Shown: in pieces, positions 24,140 to 32,168 of the stretch
Layout: each line of letters starts with the position of its first letter
Numbering within the stretch: position 1 is the stretch's first letter
NCBI GenBank assembly: GCA_964532155.1
Contig: CAZHGN010000009.1
Coordinates: 1-42,162 of the forward strand
From: HGM11416 sp964532155
GTDB taxonomy: Bacteria; Bacillota; Clostridia; Christensenellales; Borkfalkiaceae
Length of the DNA: 42,162 nt
Reading direction: 5' to 3'
The notes under the pieces: generated by a model
Seen by the model: the letters and a program-made list of their open reading frames with translations, nothing else
Database searches by the model: none
What the model was told of the DNA's origin: nothing
Position numbers and translations under genes: made by a program

Positions 24140-25288
24140 TTACAGCATGCTTTCGTAAAGCTTTTTGATTTCTTCAACCGAAGTTTCGCGCGGGTTGCCC
24201 GGACGGCAAGCGTCGTCGTAAGCCGACTGCGATAAGAAATCGAGGTCCTCTCTCTTGACGATATCTTTAAGATCGGAAGGAATACCGACATCGGCGGCGA
24301 GTTTCTTAACTGCGTCGATAGCGGCGCGGCGAGCCTCTTCGATAGTCATATCCTTTACGCCCTCAACGCCCATTGCAACGGCGATATCTCTGTATTTTTC
24401 GCCGGTAGCGGGTGCGTTATATTCCATAACGACGGGAAGGATGATTGCGTTTGCAATGCCGTGCGGCGTGTCGTAAAGCGCGCCGAGGGGGTGAGCCATA
24501 GAGTGAACCAAGCCCAAGCCGACGTTAGAGAAGCCCATACCCGCAACGTATTGACCGAGAGCCATACCCTCTCTTCCGCTCGGCTCGTTGGCAACTGCCG
24601 AACGAAGATGATCGGAAATCATTTTAATAGACGTAATGTGGAACATATCGGAAAGTTCCCATGCGCCCGCGGTGATATAACCTTCTATTGCGTGAGTCAA
24701 AGCGTCCATTCCGGTAGCCGCGGTCAAGCCCTTAGGCATCGAGCTCATCATATCGGAGTCGATAACGGCAACGACGGGAATGTCGTGAACGTCTACGCAA
24801 ACCATTTTTCTTTCCTTTTCGGCGTCGGTGATTACGTAGTTAATGGTAACCTCTGCGGCGGTGCCCGCAGTTGTGGGAACGGCGATTATGGGAACGCTCT
24901 TATTCTTCGTAGGAGCAACTCCCTCGAGCGAGCGAACGTCGGCAAATTCGGGGTTGGCAACGATAATACCTATTGCCTTAGCCGTGTCTATAGACGAGCC
25001 GCCGCCGACGGCAACTAAGCAGTCTGCGCCGCTGTTTTTAAACGCCGCAACGCCGAACTGAACGTTTTCGATCGTGGGGTTGGGTTTAATGTTGGAATAA
25101 AGCTCGTAAGCGATTTCCGCTCCGTCCAATACGTCGAGAACCTTTTTGGTTACGTTGAATTTAACGAGATCGGGATCGGAGCAAACGAAGGCTTTTTTAA
25201 AGCCGCGCGCCTTAATTTCGGTTGCGATTTCCTTTATCGCGCCCTTTCCGTGATAGCTCGTTTCGTTGAGTACGAATCTTCTTGTCAT
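24140..25288 (-). CDS. fucO: Iron-containing alcohol dehydrogenase (lactaldehyde reductase-like)
   Basis: A 382-residue NAD(P)H-dependent enzyme of the iron-activated family, reducing aldehydes to alcohols during fermentation. The N-terminal nucleotide domain has the VAVGGGSSIDTAKAIG motif and PTTAGTAAEVT. The C-terminal metal domain shows MDALTHAIEGY (Asp and His ligands) and LVHSMAHPLGALYDTPHGIANAI (two more His ligands). The N-terminus RRFVLNETSYHGKGAI and the overall length fit FucO best, though substrate use (lactaldehyde, ethanol, butanol) cannot be read from the sequence. I start it at MTRRF because GGGAGAA lies just upstream. The earlier Met has no ribosome site. Confidence 0.9.
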   Translation of the reverse strand: MTRRFVLNETSYHGKGAIKEIATEIKARGFKKAFVCSDPDLVKFNVTKKVLDVLDGAEIAYELYSNIKPNPTIENVQFGVAAFKNSGADCLVAVGGGSSIDTAKAIGIIVANPEFADVRSLEGVAPTKNKSVPIIAVPTTAGTAAEVTINYVITDAEKERKMVCVDVHDIPVVAVIDSDMMSSMPKGLTAATGMDALTHAIEGYITAGAWELSDMFHITSIKMISDHLRSAVANEPSGREGMALGQYVAGMGFSNVGLGLVHSMAHPLGALYDTPHGIANAIILPVVMEYNAPATGEKYRDIAVAMGVEGVKDMTIEEARRAAIDAVKKLAADVGIPSDLKDIVKREDLDFLSQSAYDDACRPGNPRETSVEEIKKLYESML

Positions 25289-25422
25289 TTTATTTCTCCC
25301 TTTATTTTTTAACGAGTAAACCTTAAAACAGCCGAGCGCCGCCAAAGAAATTATTTCCTTAGCCGAGTTTTTTAAACCTGCCGCCCGCCGCCTATTAAAG
25401 TATTAACTTCGTTTGCACTTGC

Positions 25423-25451
25423 ATTATATAATATTATTCGATAAAAATCAA
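25423..25451 (-). promoter_or_regulatory. Promoter of the iron alcohol dehydrogenase gene
   Basis: On the minus strand, TTGATT (25446-25451), 17 bp and TATAAT (25423-25428). The leader is about 130 nt long, with no evident terminator in it. Confidence 0.75.
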
Positions 25452-25535
25452 GAAAAAAAACAAAAAATACGGCGCTTGGCAAAGTTTTCCGTTTCCGCTT
25501 TTTGCGCGCTTCGATTCTTTAAACTTATAAGCCGC

Positions 25536-25564
25536 TTGACATTATCGTTCTTGTATTATATAAT
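25536..25564 (+). promoter_or_regulatory. Promoter of the GNAT-protease operon
   Basis: TTGACA (25536-25541), 17 bp and TATAAT (25559-25564), a perfect consensus. Confidence 0.85.
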
Positions 25565-25602
25565 CGTTATATAATATCGTTTACTAAAACGGAGTCTGCG
25601 TA

Positions 25603-26055
25603 ATGGTAAAACTTTCACCATATAAACAAGAGCATTCACACAGCCTCGACGTACTTAAAAGCACGGCGCAAAGCGACGTCGAATTGCAAAATATTATTTC
25701 TTTAAAAGACGAACTTTCGCCCTTTAGCGAACTTATCGTTTGCACCGACGAAAAGGGCAACGCCTTGGGCGTTTGCAAAACGACTTTAACCGGAGCCGCC
25801 GAAAAAACGGTCGATTACGTTTTCGTTCACCCGAACTTTAGGCGCGACGAAAACGGAACGCTATTGCTCGTTACGATAATGCAAAGTGCCGTTAATCGAC
25901 TTATAACCCGACTTTTTACGGTAGTGCCAAGCGACAACGGCACGGCGTTGGCATTTTTTAAAAAACTCGGATTTATCGAGCTGAAAACGGAAAACGGCAA
26001 AACAGAACTTGCAAAAAACCTTTTATATATGTATAAAACGGAGAAAAAACAGTGA
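25603..26055 (+). CDS. GNAT-like acetyltransferase domain protein
   Basis: A 150-residue protein with the outline of a GNAT acyltransferase. It has a central strand pair ELIVCTDEKGNALGVCKTTL, the TVDYVFVHPNFRR strand with the following charged loop, a helix, and the late motif DNGTALAFFKKLGFIEL, typical of motif B. The acetyl-CoA pyrophosphate loop (RxxGxG/A) is poorly matched (RRDENGTLLL), so activity is uncertain. Start ATG with CGGAG nine bases before it. It overlaps the next gene by four bases in a GTGA arrangement. Codons for VNRLIT near the middle contain a diverged copy of the dispersed repeat. Confidence 0.65.
   Translation: MVKLSPYKQEHSHSLDVLKSTAQSDVELQNIISLKDELSPFSELIVCTDEKGNALGVCKTTLTGAAEKTVDYVFVHPNFRRDENGTLLLVTIMQSAVNRLITRLFTVVPSDNGTALAFFKKLGFIELKTENGKTELAKNLLYMYKTEKKQ
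25892..25906 (+). repeat. Dispersed repeat, copy 7 (diverged, inside the GNAT gene)
   Basis: TTAATCGACTTATAA, with two changes from the consensus, in the same reading frame (NRLI) as the copies in the mgtE genes. The weak match may be chance. Confidence 0.5.
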
Positions 26056-26852
26056 ATAAATTTCTTAAAAAAACAGCGGCGTTCTTTGCCGTTTTAGTCC
26101 TGACTATATCGGCGGCGTGCTTTACGTCGGCATGTAACGGTTTACCGAATCTCGGAGGCGGCTCTGCGTCGGTCGATTATCCTTCGCTGGTCAATCAAAT
26201 CACACTCGACAAAATGCACGGCAATATAAAAATCGTCGCGACGGCAAAGCGCTCGTTCGGTTTTTGGGTTCAAGACGAAGTTTCTTGGCAAGGTAGCGGC
26301 ATTATTTTTTCCGAAGACGAAAACCGCTATTACGCATTGACGAACAACCACGTTATATTTAACAGCACCAACTACAATAATTTCACGCTTACCGCCGTAG
26401 ATTACACCGGTAACGAATATTCGGCACAAATGCTTGCCGCCGAAGCGGCTTACGATCTCGCCCTTATTTCATTTAGAAAATCGACCACTCCCCTTTCGGT
26501 ATTGACGCTTGCGAGCGCGGATCCTACCGTCGGCACGCAAATAATATCCATAGGTCAGCCGCTCGGGCAGAACAACGCAGTTACCTTCGGCAAGGTTTTA
26601 TCTTACGAGCAAATAACGGTCGGCAACGCAAGCGAAGAGCAGTCCGACGTTAAGTTCCCCGCAATGAAACACGACGCACCTACCGAATCGGGTAGCAGCG
26701 GCGGCGCGATTTTGGATCTCGATCTCAACATTTGCGCAATACACTATGCAGGCAGTAAAAGCGATAACGGCGATTTTGTCGCGGGGTACGCCGTCCAAGC
26801 GACAAAAATTTTAGAATTTTTAGAAAAAACGGGCATTGTAAAATTCGATTGA
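26052..26852 (+). CDS. Trypsin-like serine protease lipoprotein
   Basis: A 266-residue exported protease with a lipoprotein signal (TSAC, lipidated Cys near residue 28). The chymotrypsin/HtrA catalytic triad is visible: His100 in ALTNNHVI, Asp135 in AAYDLALI and Ser216 in TESGSSGGAIL. It is short and has no PDZ domain, unlike the HtrA/DegP proteases, so it is a stand-alone protease domain tethered to the membrane. It starts at a GTG overlapping the stop codon of the GNAT-like gene, which means coupled translation. The terminator follows at 26878. Its role in surface protein quality control or processing is an inference. Confidence 0.88.
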   Translation: MNKFLKKTAAFFAVLVLTISAACFTSACNGLPNLGGGSASVDYPSLVNQITLDKMHGNIKIVATAKRSFGFWVQDEVSWQGSGIIFSEDENRYYALTNNHVIFNSTNYNNFTLTAVDYTGNEYSAQMLAAEAAYDLALISFRKSTTPLSVLTLASADPTVGTQIISIGQPLGQNNAVTFGKVLSYEQITVGNASEEQSDVKFPAMKHDAPTESGSSGGAILDLDLNICAIHYAGSKSDNGDFVAGYAVQATKILEFLEKTGIVKFD

Positions 26853-26877
26853 TTTTAAACTGTAATACAACAAAAAG

Positions 26878-26923
26878 CGCGCCTATAGGTCGATTATCAA
26901 GACTTATAGGCGCGTTGATTTTT
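26878..26923. terminator. Bidirectional terminator formed with the dispersed repeat
   Basis: A perfect 10-bp stem, CGCGCCTATA (26878-26887) with TATAGGCGCG (26905-26914), followed by TTGATTTTT on the plus strand and by Ts on the minus strand. It separates the convergent protease and TetR genes. The left arm and loop contain repeat copy 8. Confidence 0.85.
26883..26897 (-). repeat. Dispersed 15-bp repeat, copy 8
   Basis: ATAATCGACCTATAG on the minus strand, inside the protease/TetR terminator hairpin. Confidence 0.8.
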
Positions 26924-26931
26924 AGGTTGAT

Positions 26932-27516
26932 TTAGTTATTGGCGTTGTATTTTTCAAGGAACATAGCAACCGTTTGCTTAAGAAGCTCTATTTGAGTCTT
27001 TAAATAATATTCGTCCTCGAACATAGCGTAGTGAACGCAAGCCCTTATAAAGGTAAATATTATCGGCGTTACAATTTCGTGAGGCATTCCGATTTGCGTT
27101 TCGAGCTGAATTGCATATTCGGTATAACGTTTGTTAACGCCTTCGAAGAATTTTTTGCCCGCCGCGGCATATTTCGGGTGGGTATAAACTTGATACATAA
27201 GGCGATATTTAGCACCGTGTTTTTTAGCCGTCCAATAAGGAATTTCTTCAAAAAACTTTTCTATTTCAGCGGCAGACTTGGGTTTTTTCGCCAAGAAATC
27301 GTCTTCTACCTTACTCATGCAATATTCGGTGCATTGAACGATAAGGTCGTCAAGATTTTCGAAATAAGTATAAAGAGTCGCTTTAGATACATCGCAAGCT
27401 TCGGCAAGTGCGGATATACCGGTTCCGTGCAAACCGTTTTTAGCATAGCAATCGTAGCAAGTCTCCATTACCTTTCTCTTTTTTTCAGCGTAGACCGCTT
27501 CGTTTCTCGTTCTCAT
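26932..27516 (-). CDS. TetR/AcrR family transcriptional regulator
   Basis: A 194-residue repressor-type regulator. The N-terminal helix-turn-helix is clear: AKNGLHGTGISALAEACDVSKATLYTYFENLDDLIVQC. The all-helical C-terminal domain (residues 70-194) would bind the inducer and form the dimer. AAAGGAG precedes the ATG. The upstream region 27517-27783 has its own promoter and an imperfect palindrome, which could be its operator, suggesting autoregulation. The neighbouring operon on the upstream side is hydCBA, but that is transcribed from its own promoter at 32028. The regulated target is unknown. Confidence 0.92.
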   Translation of the reverse strand: MRTRNEAVYAEKKRKVMETCYDCYAKNGLHGTGISALAEACDVSKATLYTYFENLDDLIVQCTEYCMSKVEDDFLAKKPKSAAEIEKFFEEIPYWTAKKHGAKYRLMYQVYTHPKYAAAGKKFFEGVNKRYTEYAIQLETQIGMPHEIVTPIIFTFIRACVHYAMFEDEYYLKTQIELLKQTVAMFLEKYNANN

Positions 27517-27549
27517 ACTACTTGGCTCCTTTGTTTTTCGTACGCATTC

Positions 27550-27578
27550 ATTTTACAACATAAATTATTTTTTTGCAA
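27550..27578 (-). promoter_or_regulatory. Promoter of the TetR gene
   Basis: On the minus strand, TTGCAA (27573-27578), 17 bp and TAAAAT (27550-27555). Confidence 0.7.
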
Positions 27579-27625
27579 GGATAAAATATATTTTTCGTCA
27601 TTTATTTTCAAAAATGCACAAAAAA

Positions 27626-27642
27626 TTGACATACGTATCTAA
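27626..27642. promoter_or_regulatory. Possible TetR operator
   Basis: TTGACATAC-GTATCTAA is an imperfect inverted repeat around an ATACGTAT core, about 50 bp upstream of the TetR -35. The size and form suit a TetR dimer. There is no -10 on the plus strand, so the TTGACA is not obviously a promoter element. Confidence 0.4.
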
Positions 27643-27700
27643 TATTTTCACCCATTTATCAAAAAAGAAAACCTAATAAAGCATTTTTTTACCGAAAATA

Positions 27701-27725
27701 CAAGGGCGCAAATACAGCGCCCTTG
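27701..27725 (-). terminator. Terminator-like hairpin after hydA
   Basis: A perfect 9-bp stem, CAAGGGCGC (27701-27709) with GCGCCCTTG (27717-27725), about 60 bp after the hydA stop. The T run after it on the minus strand is short. Confidence 0.65.
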
Positions 27726-27783
27726 CAATAAATCGTTATAACCTTAGGCAATAAAACGAGTTTATCACCTTTTACGATAAGTT

Positions 27784-29514
27784 TTATTTTCTTCTGTTTT
27801 CGTAAGTCGTGTGGAGTACCTCGTGCGCCTTATGACTTCCGGGTTCGCCGAAATAACTTTCGTATAAACCCTTGACGAATTCGTTTTCGTGGCTCTTTCT
27901 AACCTTCTTAGACGCGTCTATATTATAGAGTACGCTTGCACGGAGCGCCTTAATATCGGTCGTGCGCCTTACGTACGCCGACTGAATGGGCTGTCCGCCA
28001 CCGTTTACGCAACCGCCGGGGCAAGCCATAATCTCTATAAACTGATACTTGCAGGTTCCGTTTTTAATCTGTTCGCACAGCGTACGCGCGTTTACGAGAC
28101 CGCTTGCGACGGCAACGCAAACCTTGTTTCCGTCTATATCGTAAGTCGCTTCTTTAATGCCTTCTGTTCCGCGAACGGCTTCGAAATCGGCTTTTTCGAG
28201 CGTTTTGCCGGTGAGTTTTTCAACCGCAGTTCTAAGCGCCGCTTCCATAACGCCGCCGGTCGCTCCGAAAATTACGCCGGCGCCGGTATATTCGCCGAGC
28301 GGATTATCGTATTCGGAATCGGCAAGTTCTTTAAAGAGAATGCCCTTCCCCTTAATCATACGCGCAAGCTCTCTCGTAGTGAGTACGGCGTCGATATCCT
28401 TGCACCCTGCCGCCGCCTGATCCTTGCGGTTCTTTTCAAACTTTTTGGCAACGCAAGGCATTACGGTAACGACGTAAAGTTTTTCGGGATCGACTCCGAG
28501 CTTTTCGGCGTAGTAAGTTTTAACCGTCGCGCCGAACATTTGTTGCGGAGATTTGCAAGTGGAAATGTTCGGAATAAGCTCGGGATAATAATATTCCATA
28601 AATCTTATCCAACCGGGCGAACAGCTGGTTATAAGCGGCAGTTTTTCGCCCTTGGTCGCACGCTCTATAAACTCGTGCGATTCTTCCATTATGGTAAGGT
28701 CGGCGGCGAAGTTGACGTCGAACACTTTATCAAAGCCGAGGAGCCTGAACGCCGTGTTCATCTTGCCCTCTACGTTAGTGCCGATCGGGTAACCGAATTC
28801 TTCGCCGAGTGCGGCGCGAACGGCGGGAGCGGCGCCGACGATAACGATTTTATCGGGATCGTCGATTGCGGCGCGAACGTTTTCGATCTCGCTCTTTTCG
28901 TGCAGAGCGCCCGTCGGGCAAACGTTAATACACTGACCGCAAGCGGCGCACGAACTTTCGGCAAGTTCTTCGTTGAACGCACAGCCTATATCCGTTGCAA
29001 AACCGCGGTTTCTTGTACCGATAACGGCAACGTGCTGTATTGCCTTACAAGTCGCCACGCAACGGCGGCAAAGGACGCACTTGGAGTTATCCCTTACGAG
29101 ATAATCGGTGGACTCGTCTATTTCGGACGGAGTCGTTTCGCCGCGATAAGCGTTCATATCGCAACCGTATTCGTATGCGAGCTCTTGAAGTTCGCAATTC
29201 ATATTGCGCTCGCACGACAAACATGATTTATTGTGATTGGACAAAAGAAGTTCTATCGTAGTCTTTCTCGCCGCGCGTATGGCGGGCGTGTCGGTAAAGA
29301 CTTCCATTCCCTCGTTTACGGGGTAAACGCAGGCGGCGACGAAACTCCTTGCGCCCTTGACTTCGCAAACGCAAACGCGGCAAGCGCCGATTTCGTTTAT
29401 CTCTTTCATATAGCAGAGCGTGGGGATTTTAATACCCGCCACCCTTGCCGCGTCGAGCACCGTAGTTCCCTCGGGAACGCAGACGGGTACGTTGTTTATT
29501 CTAAGATTAACCAT
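27784..29514 (-). CDS. hydA: [FeFe] hydrogenase catalytic subunit (HydA / HndD type)
   Basis: The catalytic subunit that makes or consumes H2 in a multimeric, probably electron-bifurcating hydrogenase. The 576-residue chain carries, in order, a [2Fe-2S] domain (Cys34, 45, 48, 62), the His-Cys3 [4Fe-4S] site HNKSCLSCERNMNC, two ferredoxin-type [4Fe-4S] sites (CVLCRRCVATC and CAACGQCINVC) and the H-cluster domain. The H-cluster motifs are TSCSPGW (Cys298), MPCVAKKFE (Cys354) and MACPGGCVNGGGQP (Cys498, Cys502). The usual small-subunit C-terminal tail follows. It lies 11 bp after hydB. The presence of all cluster ligands suggests a functional enzyme. NAD(P) and ferredoxin use is inferred from the operon. 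Confidence 0.96.
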   Translation of the reverse strand: MVNLRINNVPVCVPEGTTVLDAARVAGIKIPTLCYMKEINEIGACRVCVCEVKGARSFVAACVYPVNEGMEVFTDTPAIRAARKTTIELLLSNHNKSCLSCERNMNCELQELAYEYGCDMNAYRGETTPSEIDESTDYLVRDNSKCVLCRRCVATCKAIQHVAVIGTRNRGFATDIGCAFNEELAESSCAACGQCINVCPTGALHEKSEIENVRAAIDDPDKIVIVGAAPAVRAALGEEFGYPIGTNVEGKMNTAFRLLGFDKVFDVNFAADLTIMEESHEFIERATKGEKLPLITSCSPGWIRFMEYYYPELIPNISTCKSPQQMFGATVKTYYAEKLGVDPEKLYVVTVMPCVAKKFEKNRKDQAAAGCKDIDAVLTTRELARMIKGKGILFKELADSEYDNPLGEYTGAGVIFGATGGVMEAALRTAVEKLTGKTLEKADFEAVRGTEGIKEATYDIDGNKVCVAVASGLVNARTLCEQIKNGTCKYQFIEIMACPGGCVNGGGQPIQSAYVRRTTDIKALRASVLYNIDASKKVRKSHENEFVKGLYESYFGEPGSHKAHEVLHTTYENRRK

Positions 29515-29525
29515 AATTTCCCTCC

Positions 29526-31391
29526 TTACGCCTTATCGATTGCTTTAAACTTACAAGCCGACATACAAGCGCCGCATTTTACGCACTTATCCGAATCGAT
29601 TGCCATCGACGCGAGCTTATGCCCCGCGGCGACGTAATCCGTTCTGACGATAGCGCCTGCCGGACACTGCCTTGCACACATTCCGCAGCCGATACATTTT
29701 TCTTTATCGATAGAAAACTTGACGAGCTTTTTGCAAACGTGCGCGGGGCAAACCTTATCGCGAACGTGCGCTTCGTACTCGCTTCTGAAATAGCGAAGAG
29801 TCGAAAGAACGGGGTTAGGCGCCGTTTGTCCGAGACCGCAAAGGGAATTTTGCTTTATATAATAGCACAATTTTTCCATCTCGTCGAGGTCTTCCATCGT
29901 CGCCTTACCCTCGGTAACCTTGGTAAGCATTTCGAGAAGACGCTTATTGCCTATGCGGCACGGCGTACATTTACCGCACGATTCGTCGACGGTAAATTCG
30001 AGGAAGAACTTGGCTATATCGACCATACAGTTATCCTCGTCCATTACGATAAGACCGCCCGAACCCATCATCGAGCCTATCGCTATGAGGTTGTCGTAGT
30101 CGATGGGAACGTCGAGATGTTCTGCGGGAATACAACCGCCCGACGGACCGCCCGTTTGAGCCGCTTTAAACTTTTTGCCGTTGGGAATGCCGCCGCCTAT
30201 ATCATAGACGATTTCACGCAGAGTCGTTCCCATAGGAACTTCGACGAGACCGGTGTTAACGATCTTTCCGCCGAGCGCGAAAACCTTCGTGCCCTTGCTC
30301 TTTTCGGTACCCATAGCGGCAAACCATTCGGCGCCGTTGAGTATTATCTTGGGAACGTTGGCGTAAGTTTCAACGTTGTTAAGTATGGTCGGTTTTCCGA
30401 ATAAACCCTTAACCGCGGGGAACGGCGGACGGGGACGCGGCTCGCCGCGCTTGCCCTCGATCGAAGTCATAAGCGCCGTTTCTTCGCCGCAGACGAAAGC
30501 GCCTGCGCCCAGCCTTATTTCAAGATCGAACGAAAAATCCGTTCCGAATATATTCTTACCGAGCAGACCGTGTTCCCTCGCCGAATCGATCGCCTTTTGC
30601 AATCTTTGAACGGCAATGGGATATTCCGCTCTTATATAAACGTAGCCTTGATTACTGCCGATTGCATAAGCGGCAATAGCCATAGCCTCTACGACGACGT
30701 GCGGATCGCCCTCGAGCACCGATCTGTCCATAAACGCGCCGGGATCGCCCTCGTCGGCGTTACAGCAAACGTATTTGACGTCGCCCGCGGAAGCCTTTGC
30801 GAACGCCCACTTTCTGCCTGTCGGGAAGCCCGCGCCGCCGCGCCCGCGAAGTCCGCTTGCCAAAACGGTATCGATTACCTCTTGCGGAGTCATTTCCTTA
30901 AGCACTTTCGCAAGCGCCTTGTATCCGTCGCGCGCGATGTATTCTTCTATGCTTTCGGGATTTATAACGCCGCAGTTATGCAACGCAATACGGCGCTGTT
31001 TTTTCATAAACTCGGTATCTTCGAGCTTGTCCACGATAACGCCCGTGTCCTCTTCCTTATGAAGAAGGCGCGCTACCGGCTTGCCGCCCAAAATATGAGT
31101 TTCGACTATTTCTTTTACGTCGTCCGAAGATATGGAGTGATAAAAAGTCCCCTCGGGGTAAATAACCATGATCGGGCCTTTCGCGCAAAGACCGAAGCAA
31201 CCGGTCATAACCACTCTCACCTTGTCTTCTATGCCGCGCGCCGCGATTTCCTCTTTCAGCACGCGAATTATTTCCATCGATTTATTCGAGGTGCAACCCG
31301 TTCCGCCGCATACGAGAACGTGGTGCTTGCCCGCACCGAAAAGGTTGCCCGTTTTAGTTTTTAATGCGTTAAGCTCTTCAACCGTTTTCAT
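29526..31391 (-). CDS. hydB: NADH-binding hydrogenase subunit (HydB / HndC / NuoF-like)
   Basis: The 621-residue flavoprotein subunit that links NAD(P)H and ferredoxin to the hydrogenase. An N-terminal thioredoxin-like [2Fe-2S] domain has CGGTGC and CFGLC. The NuoF core has the FMN-binding GLRGRGGAGFPTGRKW, the NADH-site segment ADEGDPGAFMDR, GAGAFVCGEETALM and the [4Fe-4S] motif ESCGKCTPCR. Two further ferredoxin-type clusters sit at the C-terminus (CIGCGMCARQC and CVKCGACMSAC). This is the fused HydB architecture known from bifurcating hydrogenases of Thermotoga and Clostridia. A separate HndB subunit is absent, and its domain is probably the N-terminal part here. GGAGG precedes the start. 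Confidence 0.96.
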   Translation of the reverse strand: MKTVEELNALKTKTGNLFGAGKHHVLVCGGTGCTSNKSMEIIRVLKEEIAARGIEDKVRVVMTGCFGLCAKGPIMVIYPEGTFYHSISSDDVKEIVETHILGGKPVARLLHKEEDTGVIVDKLEDTEFMKKQRRIALHNCGVINPESIEEYIARDGYKALAKVLKEMTPQEVIDTVLASGLRGRGGAGFPTGRKWAFAKASAGDVKYVCCNADEGDPGAFMDRSVLEGDPHVVVEAMAIAAYAIGSNQGYVYIRAEYPIAVQRLQKAIDSAREHGLLGKNIFGTDFSFDLEIRLGAGAFVCGEETALMTSIEGKRGEPRPRPPFPAVKGLFGKPTILNNVETYANVPKIILNGAEWFAAMGTEKSKGTKVFALGGKIVNTGLVEVPMGTTLREIVYDIGGGIPNGKKFKAAQTGGPSGGCIPAEHLDVPIDYDNLIAIGSMMGSGGLIVMDEDNCMVDIAKFFLEFTVDESCGKCTPCRIGNKRLLEMLTKVTEGKATMEDLDEMEKLCYYIKQNSLCGLGQTAPNPVLSTLRYFRSEYEAHVRDKVCPAHVCKKLVKFSIDKEKCIGCGMCARQCPAGAIVRTDYVAAGHKLASMAIDSDKCVKCGACMSACKFKAIDKA

Positions 31392-31425
31392 TCAAATTCC
31401 TCCGTTAAACTATTGCGTATCGCAT

Positions 31426-31920
31426 TTACGCCCTATATTTGTCTATTATTCCGGCGACGTCTTTTGCGGTTATTTTACCGTAAACCTCGTCGTTCACCGT
31501 CATAACGGGGGCTAATCCGCAACAGCCTATGCAACGCGTTGCGTCGAGCGAAAAGCGCTTGTCGGGGGTAACGCCGCCGTTTTCTATTTCCAATATCTTG
31601 GTGAGTTCGTCGAATATCTCGCCCGAGCCCTTAACATAACAAGCGGTACCCAAGCAAACGGCTACCTTGTACGAGCCCTTAGGCGTTAACGAAAACTGCG
31701 CGTAAAAGGTGGCTATTCCGTATACCTCGGCAAGAGATACGCCCATTTCGTCGGCAATTATTTGCTGAACTTCTTTGGGCAGATATCCGTAAATGTCCTG
31801 TGCTTTTTGCATGGCGGGCATCAAACCGCCCGGAACGCCTTTGAGCCCTGCGAGAACGGACATGAGTTCCGCTTCTTGCTCCTTCGTTCCGTCGAACGCA
31901 ATGTTGCTGATTTTTTTCAT
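31426..31920 (-). CDS. hydC: NuoE-like hydrogenase subunit (HydC / HndA)
   Basis: A 164-residue thioredoxin-like [2Fe-2S] protein and the first gene of the operon. The four ligands are present at Cys89 and Cys94 (CLGTACYVKG) and Cys130 and Cys134 (CIGCCGLAP). The N-terminal helical part contains IYGYLPKEVQQIIADEMGVSLAEVYGIATFYAQF, typical of NuoE. In the complex it passes electrons between the flavin subunit and the rest. GGAGG precedes the ATG, and hydB starts 34 bp later. The leader upstream has two GC-rich hairpins. Confidence 0.96.
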   Translation of the reverse strand: MKKISNIAFDGTKEQEAELMSVLAGLKGVPGGLMPAMQKAQDIYGYLPKEVQQIIADEMGVSLAEVYGIATFYAQFSLTPKGSYKVAVCLGTACYVKGSGEIFDELTKILEIENGGVTPDKRFSLDATRCIGCCGLAPVMTVNDEVYGKITAKDVAGIIDKYRA

Positions 31921-31943
31921 AAAATCCTCCGCGTGAGTTTAAG

Positions 31944-31999
31944 CGCCGCGCTTCGCGGCGTATTGTCTTGTAACGGTACCGCGCTTTTTGGGCGCGGTA
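31944..31999 (-). other. GC-rich hairpins in the hydCBA leader
   Basis: Two perfect hairpins in the untranslated leader, CGCCGCG/CGCGGCG (31944-31960) and TACCGCGC/GCGCGGTA (31977-31999). They are not followed by T runs, so they may protect the mRNA or hinder ribosomes rather than terminate. Confidence 0.5.
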
Positions 32000-32027
32000 A
32001 TATCTTAAAGCATATACCGTTATATAC

Positions 32028-32056
32028 ATTTTAACATAGCACGCCGAAGTAGTCAA
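32028..32056 (-). promoter_or_regulatory. Promoter of hydCBA
   Basis: On the minus strand, TTGACT (32051-32056), 17 bp and TAAAAT (32028-32033). The leader is about 100 nt. I see no convincing Rex operator. Confidence 0.75.
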
Positions 32057-32120
32057 CGATTAAAAGGCTCGAGCGCAAAAAAACCTAATAGAATATATGA
32101 TTTTTTGTTCTCGTCGGGCT

Positions 32121-32140
32121 TTAAAAACGGCTATTGCCGT
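32121..32140 (-). terminator. Terminator of the ZIP transporter gene
   Basis: A short stem, ACGGC (32127-32131) with GCCGT (32136-32140), followed on the minus strand by a T run. It lies about 30 bp after the stop codon. Confidence 0.55.
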
Positions 32141-32168
32141 CCAAAAAACATAGCGGCTCGGCGTTATT

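Noticed and set aside
27889..29226. 445-codon open frame on the plus strand
   Set aside because: Antisense to hydA, whose cluster motifs are unmistakable.
32028..32060. Rex operator at the hydCBA promoter
   Set aside because: A GTTAA word is present but no symmetrical TTGTTAA-N4-TTAACAA site.
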